Origin: Lingula anatina | Taxonomy: Eukaryota > Brachiopoda > Lingulata > Lingulida > Lingulidae | Direction: 5' to 3' | Assembly: GCF_001039355.2 (NCBI RefSeq) | Contig: NW_019775070.1 | Location: 1-41,778 of the forward strand | Length of the DNA stretch: 41,778 nucleotides | Shown here: positions 21,705 to 32,700 of the stretch, piece after piece | Layout of the letters: every line of letters starts with the position of its first letter | Numbering within the stretch: the stretch's first letter is position 1 | Position numbers and translations under genes: made by a program | The notes under the pieces: generated by a model | What the model was told of the DNA's origin: nothing | What the model saw: only the letters and a program-made list of their open reading frames with translations | Databases searched by the model: none

Positions 21705-21971
21705 TAAAGCCTAGGTCCCAACTACGTTTTGGACGCACGGTTTTTAGGTTCCTTGCGTCCAGCTAGGACGTAGCTAGATCGCACGTAGCGGCTGTTGATC
21801 ATGTCGACAAGTTTCTACGTGCTGTTTGCGTCCTCCAAAAGTCGCACGATGGACGTGCTCCTCACGCACGAACTCCTTCCCGATTCCTTCCCTGCGATCT
21901 AGCTACGTCCTAGACGGACGCAAGGAACCTAAAAACCGTGCGTCCAAAACGTAGTTGGGACCTAGGCTTAA
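21705..21971. mobile_element. MITE with about 78-bp terminal inverted repeats
   Basis: Left arm about 21705-21783, right arm about 21893-21970. The arms begin TAAGCCTAGGTCCCAACTAC and differ at only a few bases. Core of about 110 bp, no coding capacity. Flanks show TAA/TTA, so the exact duplication (TA or a 3-bp TWA) is not settled. Confidence 0.85.
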
Positions 21972-23070
21972 GACATTCTCAGGGATTTGCGACGATCCAA
22001 AATATTTTAAAGGTACAATATGAGGAATTGTGCAATAAAAAGTATATGAAACTGAGCCTCATTGCGTTACTATCCTTTCCTTTTGAATACTGGGATACTT
22101 GTGACATATCAACTTCAGACCCCTCCGTTTGCTTGTTTCTTTGGAAAAAAAAACCCTTACATACTGACATGGCCAAATACATGTACGCTCACCTCGGAGG
22201 CGTTTCGCGAAGCAACGAGTCTCATACAAAGGGAATTTCAGTAATCGAAATATTGGTTATCAGCGACATTCCACTGAATTCACTTACTCACGATAACATC
22301 CTGTGATTACCACGTAGACGTCGGTCCAAAGCCTCTTCCTTACTGTCTCCAACACAGTCGCTCAACAGGCACGAAAGCAGAACCTTTATCACGGCTCAAA
22401 ATTGTCCTTCGCTATCTCGCGTTATCTAGTCACCCTGATTTTCAGAGATTACCGACCTTATATTTAAGGCCCCATTGTCATATACCCCATTCCCATACCT
22501 AGATCGATCTACTAGGATCGACCCATCTCCGAGGGGTTTTATTATGTGAAGTGACCGAAATTGTCTGTGAATTATTAAATGTCTCCGACATGATGAAACG
22601 TCGTAGTCTATGTTGCCGCCCGGCGGCAAAGATGGCAACATATATTGTATACAAAGACAGACGGCAGAAAACGGTAACTAAGCAACCTTTCTATTTCATT
22701 CATTACGCATGCGTAATGGCAGAGTACAAACTGTATTTAAAACATTTTGGTTTATTGAACAACAAAGGATACTTATTACAGGGCCATTGTTTATTAAAAT
22801 AAAATAACGACGAAAAACAATAAAAGGCCTGAAAAACATTTCCAAGATAAGTTTGCATATAACAATTTTGACTAAGAAAGCAAATTTAAAATTACTTTAG
22901 AACAAGAAGTGCCATATAAAGATTGGTATTTATTCTCTTTATAACTTTTTGGTATGTTTAAAGCCATGCCATGAAACAAAATCACTAAAAAGAAAGAAGG
23001 GGAAAAAGCACTTAAAAGGTAGTCCTCATTATACACCTTCACTCAGCTATCCATATCAGCATTGTTCTTC
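21972..23070. other. Intergenic DNA without recognised gene
   Basis: Several short open frames without coding signs. One stretch (22480-22640) contains small palindromes such as CTAGATCGATCTACTAG. I do not recognise any element. Confidence 0.4.
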
Positions 23071-23074
23071 AAAG

Positions 23075-23230
23075 GTTGCGCAAGGTTTCCAATACGTATT
23101 GCCCTTAGCTGACAGCGGTAAGATCAGTGTCTCCTATTGGCTGCCGTTCAATGAAGAAGGAGTTATAGCGAACATTCTTCAAGCATTCAAAGGCACACGG
23201 TGGCCTGGCTTGCGGAATCGAACTGACTGC
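23075..23230 (-). pseudogene. Decayed PAN/Apple-like exon
   Basis: Minus-strand translation gives PPCAFECLKNVRYNSFFIE...DTDL then a stop, lining up with CAYECLSNLRCNTFFID of the open exon at 26288-26577. The second conserved Cys is replaced (RC to RY) and a stop follows, so it is a relic. It shows this exon was duplicated locally, about 3 kb apart. Confidence 0.6.
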
Positions 23231-23328
23231 CGCTTGAGTACAAAAACGTCCTAATGCTATTATATACTTTCCTCTGTTTTAGAAAATTTAACAATTGCTT
23301 TTACAGGACCAAGGGTAAAGACTCCATG

Positions 23329-23331
<3 letters not shown>

Positions 23332-23379
<48 letters not shown>
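23332..23379. repeat. Poly-T run
   Basis: About 48 T. It may be the A-tail of a minus-strand retroposon, but no element body could be identified. Confidence 0.9.
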
Positions 23380-23382
<3 letters not shown>

Positions 23383-23399
23383 TCACAGCTATGCTGAAA

Positions 23400-24380
23400 G
23401 CCTGTGTTTTTACTGGTATTGTTATTTGTTAAATCTCGCCTTACATTTGAAACTCTTTAAATTAAACCATACCGGTTTATAATAGGCCTATAATTTGCAT
23501 TACATTCTTAGAGCACAGGATTATTAACACGAGGAACTCTAAACTCTTTCAGCCAAATATACTTCCATTCTTTCAAAAAAAAAAAAAAAGGATTTAGTAG
23601 GTCACAAACAACCCGTGTCCTCAAGGATATTCATGTTTGAATGCTTTTGATAAAAATCGTACAGTTCACTCACTACTTGGCGCAATGATATCCCATTCCA
23701 CCCTCCCAGCCTTAAACTGTCTTACTTCAAGTATATGGACAGATTTCGGTCGGCAATGGTGGTAACTCAGCATTAACTCCTAGCTGTCCGATGACGCGAC
23801 CTTGCCCAAACTGGCTGTCTCTTCCCTCCCTTTGACCAAAAAGGATATGGAGAGATTGCAGTCAAGGATGTTCGGAGTGTCAGCGCTCTGGTTAATGCCG
23901 AAAGGGTTGGAGAGCATTCACATCGAGAAGAGCCGAGGTCTAGTAAGGCCGAGACCTAAATATGGAGGACTTACATGAAAGGAAGGCCGCGTAATCCTTT
24001 ATGGTCTCTCAATGACATTCACTGACATTCATTCATTCATTCAAATACAGATACAGTGACTGGGGGACATGCTTTGACGTCAAATGTCGCCGAGGGCACG
24101 TCGATTAAGTCCGTTAAAGCGGTTGCACAGTGTTCGTAGTTATCCTTAAGGATGAAACTGAAAGTTCAGAATTTGTAAAAAAAAGAAAAAATATACTACT
24201 CGATACCGATTTAATTGATGTATTACAATGTTTGACTCCTACTCTACTGTATTGGATTTTGAATGTATTAGTTATTCTTGTTCAATGCGCAATGTGGGCT
24301 TTATCATGTTCACCAAACTTTTTTTTAATGTTCGTCGGATCGACATAGACTACCGTCCTTAAAATACGGACACCAAGGAT
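23400..24380. other. Intergenic DNA, no gene recognised
   Basis: Contains a short ATTC repeat near 24015-24040 and nothing else that I can name. Confidence 0.4.
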
Positions 24381-24386
24381 TAACCC

Positions 24387-25360
24387 ATATTCATCAACAG
24401 ACAACAGTATGTAAACTTGATCGAGTCCTGTCTCCATATTCAACAACGGACCGCAGTATAAACTTCATTGAGTCCTGTCTCCATATTCAACAACGGACCG
24501 CAGTATAAACTTCATTGAGTCCTGTCTCCATATTCAACAACGGACCGCAGTATAAACTTCATTGAGTCCTGTCTCCATATTCAACAACGGACCGCAGTAT
24601 AAACTTCATTGAGTCCTGTCTCCATATTCAACAACGGACCGCAGTATAAACTTCATTGAGTCCTGTCTCCATATTCAACAACGGACCGCAGTATAAACTT
24701 CATTGAGTCCTGTCTCCATATTCAACAACGGACCGCAGTATAAACTTCATTGAGTCCTGTCTCCATATTCAACAACGGACCGCAGTATAAACTTCATTGA
24801 GTCCTGTCTCCATATTCAACAACGGACCGCAGTATAAACTTCATTGAGTCCTGTCTCCATATTCAACAACGGACCGCAGTATAAACTTCATTGAGTCCTG
24901 TCTCCATATTCAACAACGGACCGCAGTATAAACTTCATTGAGTCCTGTCTCCATATTCAACAACGGACCGCAGTATAAACTTCATTGAGTCCTGTCTCCA
25001 TATTCAACAACGGACCGCAGTATAAACTTCATTGAGTCCTGTCTCCATATTCAACAACGGACCGCAGTATAAACTTCATTGAGTCCTGTCTCCATATTCA
25101 ACAACGGACCGCAGTATAAACTTCATTGAGTCCTGTCTCCATATTCAACAACGGACCGCAGTATAAACTTCATTGAGTCCTGTCTCCATATTCAACAACG
25201 GACCGCAGTATAAACTTCATTGAGTCCTGTCTCCATATTCAACAACGGACTGCAGTATAAACTTCATTGAGTCCTGCCTCCATATTCAACAACGGACTGC
25301 AGTATAAACTTCAAACATTCATGTATCCATAACCAACAACGGAGCAGAGCATAAACTTCA
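24387..25360. repeat. 47-bp minisatellite, about 19 near-identical units plus worn edges
   Basis: Units start CCATATTCAACAACGGACC and are exactly 47 bp apart from 24434 to 25280 (18 steps). Internal units are identical by eye. The last two carry CTGCAG instead of CCGCAG, and partly matching units flank both ends (24387 and 25327), the pattern of array homogenisation. It lies between the divergent genes B and C. It does not code in any frame with conserved features. Confidence 0.97.
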
Positions 25361-26280
25361 GTGGGATTTGAATATTCAGTGGTTTTGAACTTTTAAGTTG
25401 TATTAAATGAATAAATATCATAAATATCGGTGAAAAAATTAGCCCCACCGTTTTTATGTTGAATTGTTACAGCACTTCAACAACATCTGAAGCAAGTGCA
25501 TACCTTTTAGAAACAGAATAGCAGTCGATGCATATTACCAAAGCGATATTCCCAATTAAGGGTTAATTTTCTCAACGAATATTTATTTACACGGAGGTAA
25601 GATACGAGCTGTGACATCAATTTCATCACATGGGTGGAATAAAAGGATATATAAGCAACTTTTTTCACTATTTTTTCAGATGTTCTAATACAATACAACA
25701 CACTGGCCATGTTCGATCATATTCTTGACACACGTACATAAGCAAGAAATTATACACATTTCTGACAATAAAATAACTATTCATAATGGCAAATCCGTTA
25801 CGTTTACAAGTAACAGAACCAGTGAGTGGCGTTTCAATCATATTTTACAACAATATCTAATCTATTTGGTATATGATCGGGGGATGGGCTAGATACTTTT
25901 TCATCCAATGCTGTGCGCCAGCAGGATCTGGTATACATGTTATGGTGTTTCATTAAAATATTTTATACTTGGGGCCATGTTGTCGACCACAGTTCTGAGT
26001 TCTGACTTCCACAATTTCTATATCCATACTAAGTTTTCATAAATTTATCTTTAGTCTATCAAGCGAAACAGTAATCAAAGCACCTGTGCTCAATATTTGA
26101 TATATGATTTATGCTTATGGATACGCTATAAATAACATATTACCCACTCTATATAATGTTGGGGGGGGAGGAGATTTTTATCGTTTACTGGTGTGTGTTA
26201 ATCGAACTAGGTCTGCCTTATTTTGGTCAGTCCCATGTGAAAATAAGGCGTCATATAGTGACGTCGTCAAGTTGGCCTTG
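25361..26280. other. Intergenic DNA, no gene recognised
   Basis: AT-rich, with no element or coding exon that I can support. Confidence 0.4.
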
Positions 26281-26287
26281 CTATAGT

Positions 26288-26577
26288 TTAGTTGTATACC
26301 ATATCCCAGCGATCGACAAGGGAAAATCTCGATTGTAAACGATAGACGACAATGGGTGGAAAGGCTATATTAGTTCCCGCCAGCTGACATCGGTAAAGAC
26401 CAGTGTCTTCATCCGGGCTGTGATCAATGAAAAATGTGTTACAGCGCAGATTGCTCAGACATTCATAAGCACAATGTCCCTTCCCTTGTGTGGTCAGATT
26501 GTCCAGTATTTCATAAAAAAGGAAATTAGTTCTATGCTTGCGAAAGTCGGCTTGTCTCCGTGTCCCTGAAATATTTA
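26288..26577 (-). CDS. PAN/Apple-like domain exon, possibly last exon of an unknown gene
   Basis: After a good acceptor (TTTAAATATTTCAG, ending about 26572) a frame runs to a TAA just below 26288. It contains FLFYEILDNL, then CAYECLSNLRCNTFFID and YRCQLAG: the spacing C-x3-C-x5-C-x(5-6)...C resembles PAN/Apple modules of secreted or surface proteins, which bind proteins or sugars. No preceding exon with signal peptide was found in the window, and a decayed copy lies at 23075-23230, so it may be a stranded duplicate exon. Confidence 0.5.
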
Positions 26578-26867
26578 AAACATATATAGTATTTTGCTCC
26601 CAGAAGGTTGTTCTTAACACATCTGATGTTATTGACACCGATGTCCCGAGTTACCCGAAAATATCAAAGAGCCACTTGTAAATGTCATTTCTTTGATGAT
26701 TACAAAAACGTCCGCCCATGCTTCTGCATCTAGGCTACGTGGACGGATTTAATGGGTTAAAGCCTATAATGTTTCACGTAATTATAAAGAAACTAATATG
26801 CTAAACAACAGTTTCAACATTTAATCAGAGAACATTTCATATCATTTAATAAGAAATAAATGCAAAC

Positions 26868-28570
26868 TAGTTTGCATCTGGCTCTTCAGCCAGTGGCGAA
26901 GGATTACCCTGCAAATGACCTTTGTACTTGAAGGCAATGGGCACTTACATGGTCATGCGAAGGTCACGGGTTAAATTTAACCCCATATGCTGAAAGCGCA
27001 TGTGCCAATGGAGGGGGGGGGGGTGAAAACAAAACATCACTTTTAGCCCACATCAATATTTCTCCATGAAATAGCCATATAACCTTGAAAATCAGGGTCA
27101 AGGTCAATTTTGACATTTGATTTGGCAGTATTGGGTATATTTTGCCTTTAAAAGCCCTTGTGACCTTGAAAAGAAGGTCAATGTCACTGAAACTGGGTCT
27201 GTGACATTTTCTTACCATAGGCTACCTATGATAATTATTTCAGATTTTTTGCGAAAAAAAACGCGCCGAAAGAATAATAAAAACTAGACTGCAACTGGCT
27301 GAAGCCAGTGGCGGAGGATTCCCCTGCAAAATAGAGGTGGAATGACCTTGAAGAAAAAGGTCAATTGCAAGGCCATGTGCTTAACTGATCCCATATTCTG
27401 AAAGAGTATATGTGGATAGGGGAGGTGGGTCGACAAAACATCAGTTTTAGTCCAAATAACCTTGAAATTGAAGGTCAAGGTCAGATCTGACATTTATTTT
27501 GGGGTTGTTGGGTATAGGTTTGGAGTAGTTTACTATAGCATGTTATCACAAAAAATCAGTATTTCATGGAGAAACTGACAAAGTCACTATTTCTGTGACA
27601 TCATAAATATTCTAAAATCTATATTTAAAAAATGTATCATGCAATCGCTACGAAAGTTCAATTGACTTTACATAAGACTATAAGGCATCATGTGCATCTA
27701 AGAACTAGGCTCTGGGCCTCCCGGTTTTTGAGATATGGGAAAGAAACCTGTTTTAAGGCAGTTTGGCCATTAGCGACCTCGACCTTGACCTACTTGCACC
27801 TACATTTGGAGATTTACCTCAGTATCATTGGCCAAAAGGTCCTTAGCCACATAGATTATACTTTAGGCATAAGTGCAATTTCAAATTTTGCAAATTTCGT
27901 CTTTAAATGTCCCTGTGACCTTAAAAAGTGGGTCAAGGTCACTGTTACTGGGTGTATAGCTTATTCTGACCATAGGCTACGTATGATAATTATTTCAATT
28001 TTTTTTTTTTTTTTTTTTTGCGAAAACAAAAAATTAGTGGAAAAGAAAAATGCCCAAATGAACTTGAAATTGAAGGTCAAGGTCAAATTTGACATTTGAT
28101 GTGGGGGTGTTGGGTATATGTTTGGTGTAGTTCACTCAGCAGGTTATCACAAAAAATCAATTTTTCATGGAGAAATTGACAAAGTCACTATTTCTGTGAA
28201 ATTATTAATATTTAAAAATGTATATTAAAAAATCTAATCAGTCAATTGTCAATATTATAAGCGACTGCACTGGATAGATCCCCAAAGCAACTTTTTATAT
28301 CATCCTTGCGGCTCTGTGACATCTGGTTTACCCCCTGCAGAATGTCAACCACTTGGAGCATATCGTGCAATAGGTTTACCTTGACATGACCTACTTTCCC
28401 TAAAATTGAGTCACATGATATAGAATTAATGTGTGACCTCACCTATGAAAGAATTTGTCAAAATGTTGAAATACTAGGAGATATTGCATTTTGAAATTTG
28501 CAAAATTTTCACTTTAAAAGGCTCTGTGACCTTGAAAATTAGGTCAAGGTCAATGAAATTGGCAGGGGCA
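26868..28570. repeat. Dispersed repeats rich in AAGGTCAAGGTCA
   Basis: At least two related copies. Starts (ACTAGTTTGCATCTGGCT at 26868; ACTAGACTGCAACTGGCT at 27284) are followed by CAGTGGCG and CCCTGCAAA. Bodies repeat TGACCTTGAAAA...AGGTCAAGGTCA, TTGACATTTGAT, GTTGGGTATA, and CATAGGCTAC-TATGATAATTATTTCA followed by GCGAAAA. Segments recur at 27070-27270, 27455-27600, 27890-28025, 28060-28230 and 28490-28560. No coding capacity. Confidence 0.8.
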
Positions 28571-28789
28571 GGGTACTATTATTGAAAGAAAGAAAACACC
28601 GCAGGGATGACAATGCTGTTTCCACGGTTACCGAGACAGGCCACATGGGCAACCCGCAGAGACCTGCATGCTATGCCAGGGTCGATTTCGGCGACACTGA
28701 ACTGCCTATACGCAATCAATATCTATTTAAGCGATCATCTAGCTACATTGTTTAAATTGATAGACCTTTGATATACCAATTAATGACCC

Positions 28790-29255
28790 CAACAAACCAC
28801 TATCAGTGACGTTCTAGGCGTAACGTCATATTGATTAAGATATCCCATTAATCTAACAAACATGGTTGAAAGCACGTCAAGCAGAAACACGCGGTGCGCG
28901 TGCCCATGAAGTGAAGCTATGCAGTTATCGGATATAAATCGGCATTACAAACAAAATCTAATCTGACCATTTATTAAACATGATAAGCACATAAATTTCA
29001 GTTTAGATCGTGTAGTTGAACAAAGTCCATGAGATGATTTGGTTATCGAACACGACTACCGCATATTCTTTTACACATGTGACTTCACAATGTATCGCAC
29101 ATGAATTAATTAGTATGATTATGTTTGTACAGTATGACGGATAACCATCGCAGTAGTATATAATACCCCTGACGGTTAGTATTTCTGAGGGGAATAATTA
29201 GCGGGATGCGGATAATGCACAGGTGAATTAATCAAAACGATTTGCATTTCTTTTA

Positions 29256-29299
<44 letters not shown>

Positions 29300-29396
29300 G
29301 AGAGAGAGAGAGAGAGACTAGTCGCACAAAGCGAGAAACAGCCATTTACAATATTCATTTTCAAATTATATGAAGCAGTGAAAAAACTATAATTAA
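28790..29396 (+). promoter_or_regulatory. Upstream region of gene C, conserved with gene A
   Basis: The inverted counterpart of 845-1500. It should include the promoter and 5' UTR exon, since the ATG exon has its own acceptor (GGATTTTCAG, ending 29408). Transcription start not located. Confidence 0.5.
29260..29318. repeat. (GT)n(GA)n microsatellite upstream of gene C
   Basis: About 18 GT units followed by about 8 GA units, at the same relative position as the worn tract upstream of gene A. Confidence 0.95.
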
Positions 29397-29429
29397 TTGG
29401 ATTTTCAGATCACCCACAGTGTCATAACC

Positions 29430-29769
29430 ATGTACTTCCTGCGTGCCACGTGGCAGTTGCTGTGGTTACGATTCCAATACACACGGCGCCATAAGCTGAA
29501 CACGTGCATCACTCTCTTGCTGTTTTGTGCAGCAATTGCCATCCCTGTTACTTACGTGTTTATCATAGATATTGGATCGGGAGTGACAACCGTCCCTGAT
29601 GAAACATTCAGTCCACAAAAAGATTTCCAGTATCCGGGGGTACCCGGGGCATTTTGTTTGGGGCTTGGAGTTGCGCCCGCAACGAGCCGTGGGAATTACA
29701 CCCCTACCAATTTTCTTCATTGGTTCAATATCTCTCTGGGCCGATCTACACTTAATCAGACGTTCATTG
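29430..29769 (+). CDS. Gene C exon 1: start, TM1, start of loop 1
   Basis: ATG at 29430 (ATAACCATGT), aligned with genes A and B. Donor GTAAGT, phase 1. Encodes the LLWLRFQYTRRHKL stretch before TM1. Confidence 0.88.
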
Positions 29770-32700
29770 GTAAGTAAACTTGTTAAAGAGAGTTTGTGAG
29801 ATTGAAAGTAAAATAATTGAACACTGCAAAAACCATGTTAGGCATATTTGATCATCAAAGAATTTTGAGATGAAGGAAAAGGGTGATTACCAGTTCATTG
29901 TACCAACGACTGTATAAAACGTATTTAAGATCACTTTATCTTAAAATGCAGTGATAGAATGGTCGATGAACAATGTCCACTCTTCAACGAAATTTAACTA
30001 AGTAAAATAAAGGCGCTCAGTCTCATGACAAAAAGGGATGCTCTAATAAAATATCACTTTAAAACATTTATCTGTGATCATATTTTAACCTCAGTGTATC
30101 GACTAGCCAACAGTGACGTGTTAGAAGACTTGATCGAGCAAAATGCAAAAGCATTTGATCTTGTGGGCGGGGTAGTCTTCAATGACGAAAGTTTTGACAA
30201 TGGTATGCCAACCTCCAAGTTCGGATACACTATCCGCCTCCGTTCAGAACCGTCGTTACATCACACAAGAGAGTGGTTTACGAACGTCTTAAGAGCGTTC
30301 TATTTCGAAACTGGCCCTGGTAAGACGAATGTTTTTGTACTTTTGTGAATCAGGATAAAGAAGATCCGTACCTTTTTGGCCAAATTAGATAGATTTTTAT
30401 TTGTATATCACATAACACGTAAAATGTACAACAGAAAAGAGAAGAGTATAATTTAAAACTCATTAATACATCTAATCCTTTCGTTAACTCATTCGTATAA
30501 TAAAATTCGCATATTGCACATGTTTCAGAACCAATATACAGGGTTACCACTTAATATGGAATATTTTTTATCATTGTTATTTTTTAGTGCTGATTAATTT
30601 TTTTTTTGGCTTGAGTCATTAAAAAAGTATGTCACTGAGTGATAATAACATCCAGTCTTCTGTTGTGAGAAATTTTGGTCAATAATATTAAATCTGACAT
30701 AAGATGCCATTCAAAAGAAAGGAACACCCCCAGAAAACCATATCAACAGTTTGATGTCAGTATAAACTTTAAGATAAGATATTAAAGAAAATGATAGCCT
30801 CCGGACAGTGATATGTTACACAGTCAAAGAACTCACTACAGTAAATCATGAAAAGTCAGTAATTGCGGGTATGACTTCCAGCAGCCGCTTGCAGCGCACT
30901 CATCCTACATGGCATATCCTGTGACACGTTTTTTAGAGTTTGGGTGGGGATATCATTCCACGCAGTGATATTTGCCTGTCGCAGTTCATCACTATTTACC
31001 GGCCGAGGACCATAGCTATTAATTCTGTGAGTTACTTCCGCCCACAGATTTTCAATTGGGTTCATATCTGGAGAGTTTGCAGGCCAGGGCAGTTGCTGAA
31101 CCCATTGGTTTTGAAGAAAAACAGTGATTCTGCGGCCTCGATGTGGGGTTGCGCAGTCGTCTTGGTACACAAAGTTGTTCCTGAAGATGAATCTTACCAA
31201 TGGAAGCATTGTTTGCTGTAGAACGTCTCTGTAGGAATCCTGGATGAGGTTGCCTCCTAGAAAAACCAACTGGTTCTGGGCACCGACATGAAATGCTCCC
31301 CAAACAGAGAAGTTACCATCCCCTGGTTGCACCCTAGGCAGTACACAATCATTGTTTTATGCCCCTCGTACACGTCGGTGGACACGGGTTCGATGATCAA
31401 CCCTAAAAAATCCATATCTGGCCTTATCACTGAAAACAACGTGATTCCAGTGTTTTGGCTGCAAACGCACGTGGTCCCCAGCCCTTTGCAGACGTCGCTG
31501 TATATGAACTGCTGTTAACAGTGGTCTCCCTACTGGCCTTCGTGCAAAATAACCGGCTTGCAGAAATCTCTTGTTCACGTGGGACCTTGAAACGGGCGTT
31601 TGAATGACATTCTGCCTCTCTTTTCTGAGGACACTGGTTGTCTTTGTACGACCAGCACGGCGTCCACTAAGGAGAAGGCGATCCTGTCTTCTTGGTGTGA
31701 TACGCGGACACCCTGGTCGAGGTATTGGAGTAGGTGCCCCTGTAGCAGCATTTCTTTAGAGGACTTCACAAACGGTTCCTGATAAATGTTGAATTACCTG
31801 GCAATGGCTGTCCGTTTCTGGCCATTTTCTCTGAGAGCAAGAATCCTATAGTAAGCTGCGTTGCCTTGTTGTCGTACCATATCTTCACTAAGGTACCTGT
31901 CAAGTTTCAGAGCGATCCCCTTGTTGCTTCTCTAAACACGCTCCAAAGATTGACAAAACCCATGCGTTTTTATACAAGGGCAGAAATTGCCGAAAAGACC
32001 ACCCCTCACATTTCTGACCACAGAACATGCAACTGCATGCATCAATTGTTTCGAGAGTTGTGTGGTAATTAGGTAACACATCTGGCTACACATGGAGTGA
32101 CATCTCAGCTTTGGATTTAAAGTAGTTAGAGAGAAATTAAATATTTTGTAGAAAATTTATTCGCCAAAAAATTATATTCCATATTAAGTGGTAACCCTGT
32201 ATATATTTTTAGTCGTCTTAAAATGTGCACATGAATTATTCATCTTCAGAATACGACAAAAACGGGTTTCTTGCCATCCAAGATGCTGTGGACAAATCTT
32301 ACATCAGTATGGTATTGAATTCTAGTCACCTCGATCTCCATTTTCCTACACGACTCAAGCGATTCCCAACGCTGGAGCACAAGACAAATAGAGACCTTGT
32401 GACTGATCAACTGAGTTACTTTTCCGAGCCCCTTGCCGCCGTTGTAATTATTGGCTGTATATCTTTAGTTTTGGAAGTTACGCGAGGAATATCATATGAA
32501 AAGGAAACGGGACTAAAAGTAAGTGTATAAGATCGAAAGTGTACAAAAAAATAACATTTGGTTACCTGTGTCTACAAAGGGTTCTACCAGCCATTGAAGA
32601 CAAAATACACGCCTTTCTATTCCACGGTACTGGTCGGGAAGAACCAGTTACCACTTGCATACGACAACATGTATATTTGTAGATAAATATGATATATTTT

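Noticed and set aside
23195-23225. tRNA-like B box (GTTCGATTCC on the minus strand), possible tRNA or SINE
   Set aside because: No A box at the right distance and no cloverleaf; the stretch aligns with the PAN exon relic instead.
23332-23379. Poly-T run as the tail of a processed retrogene
   Set aside because: No intronless gene-like sequence adjoins it on the matching side, and no target duplication was found.
24387-25360. CRISPR array
   Set aside because: The 47-bp unit repeats head to tail without variable spacers, and the DNA is eukaryotic; it is a minisatellite.
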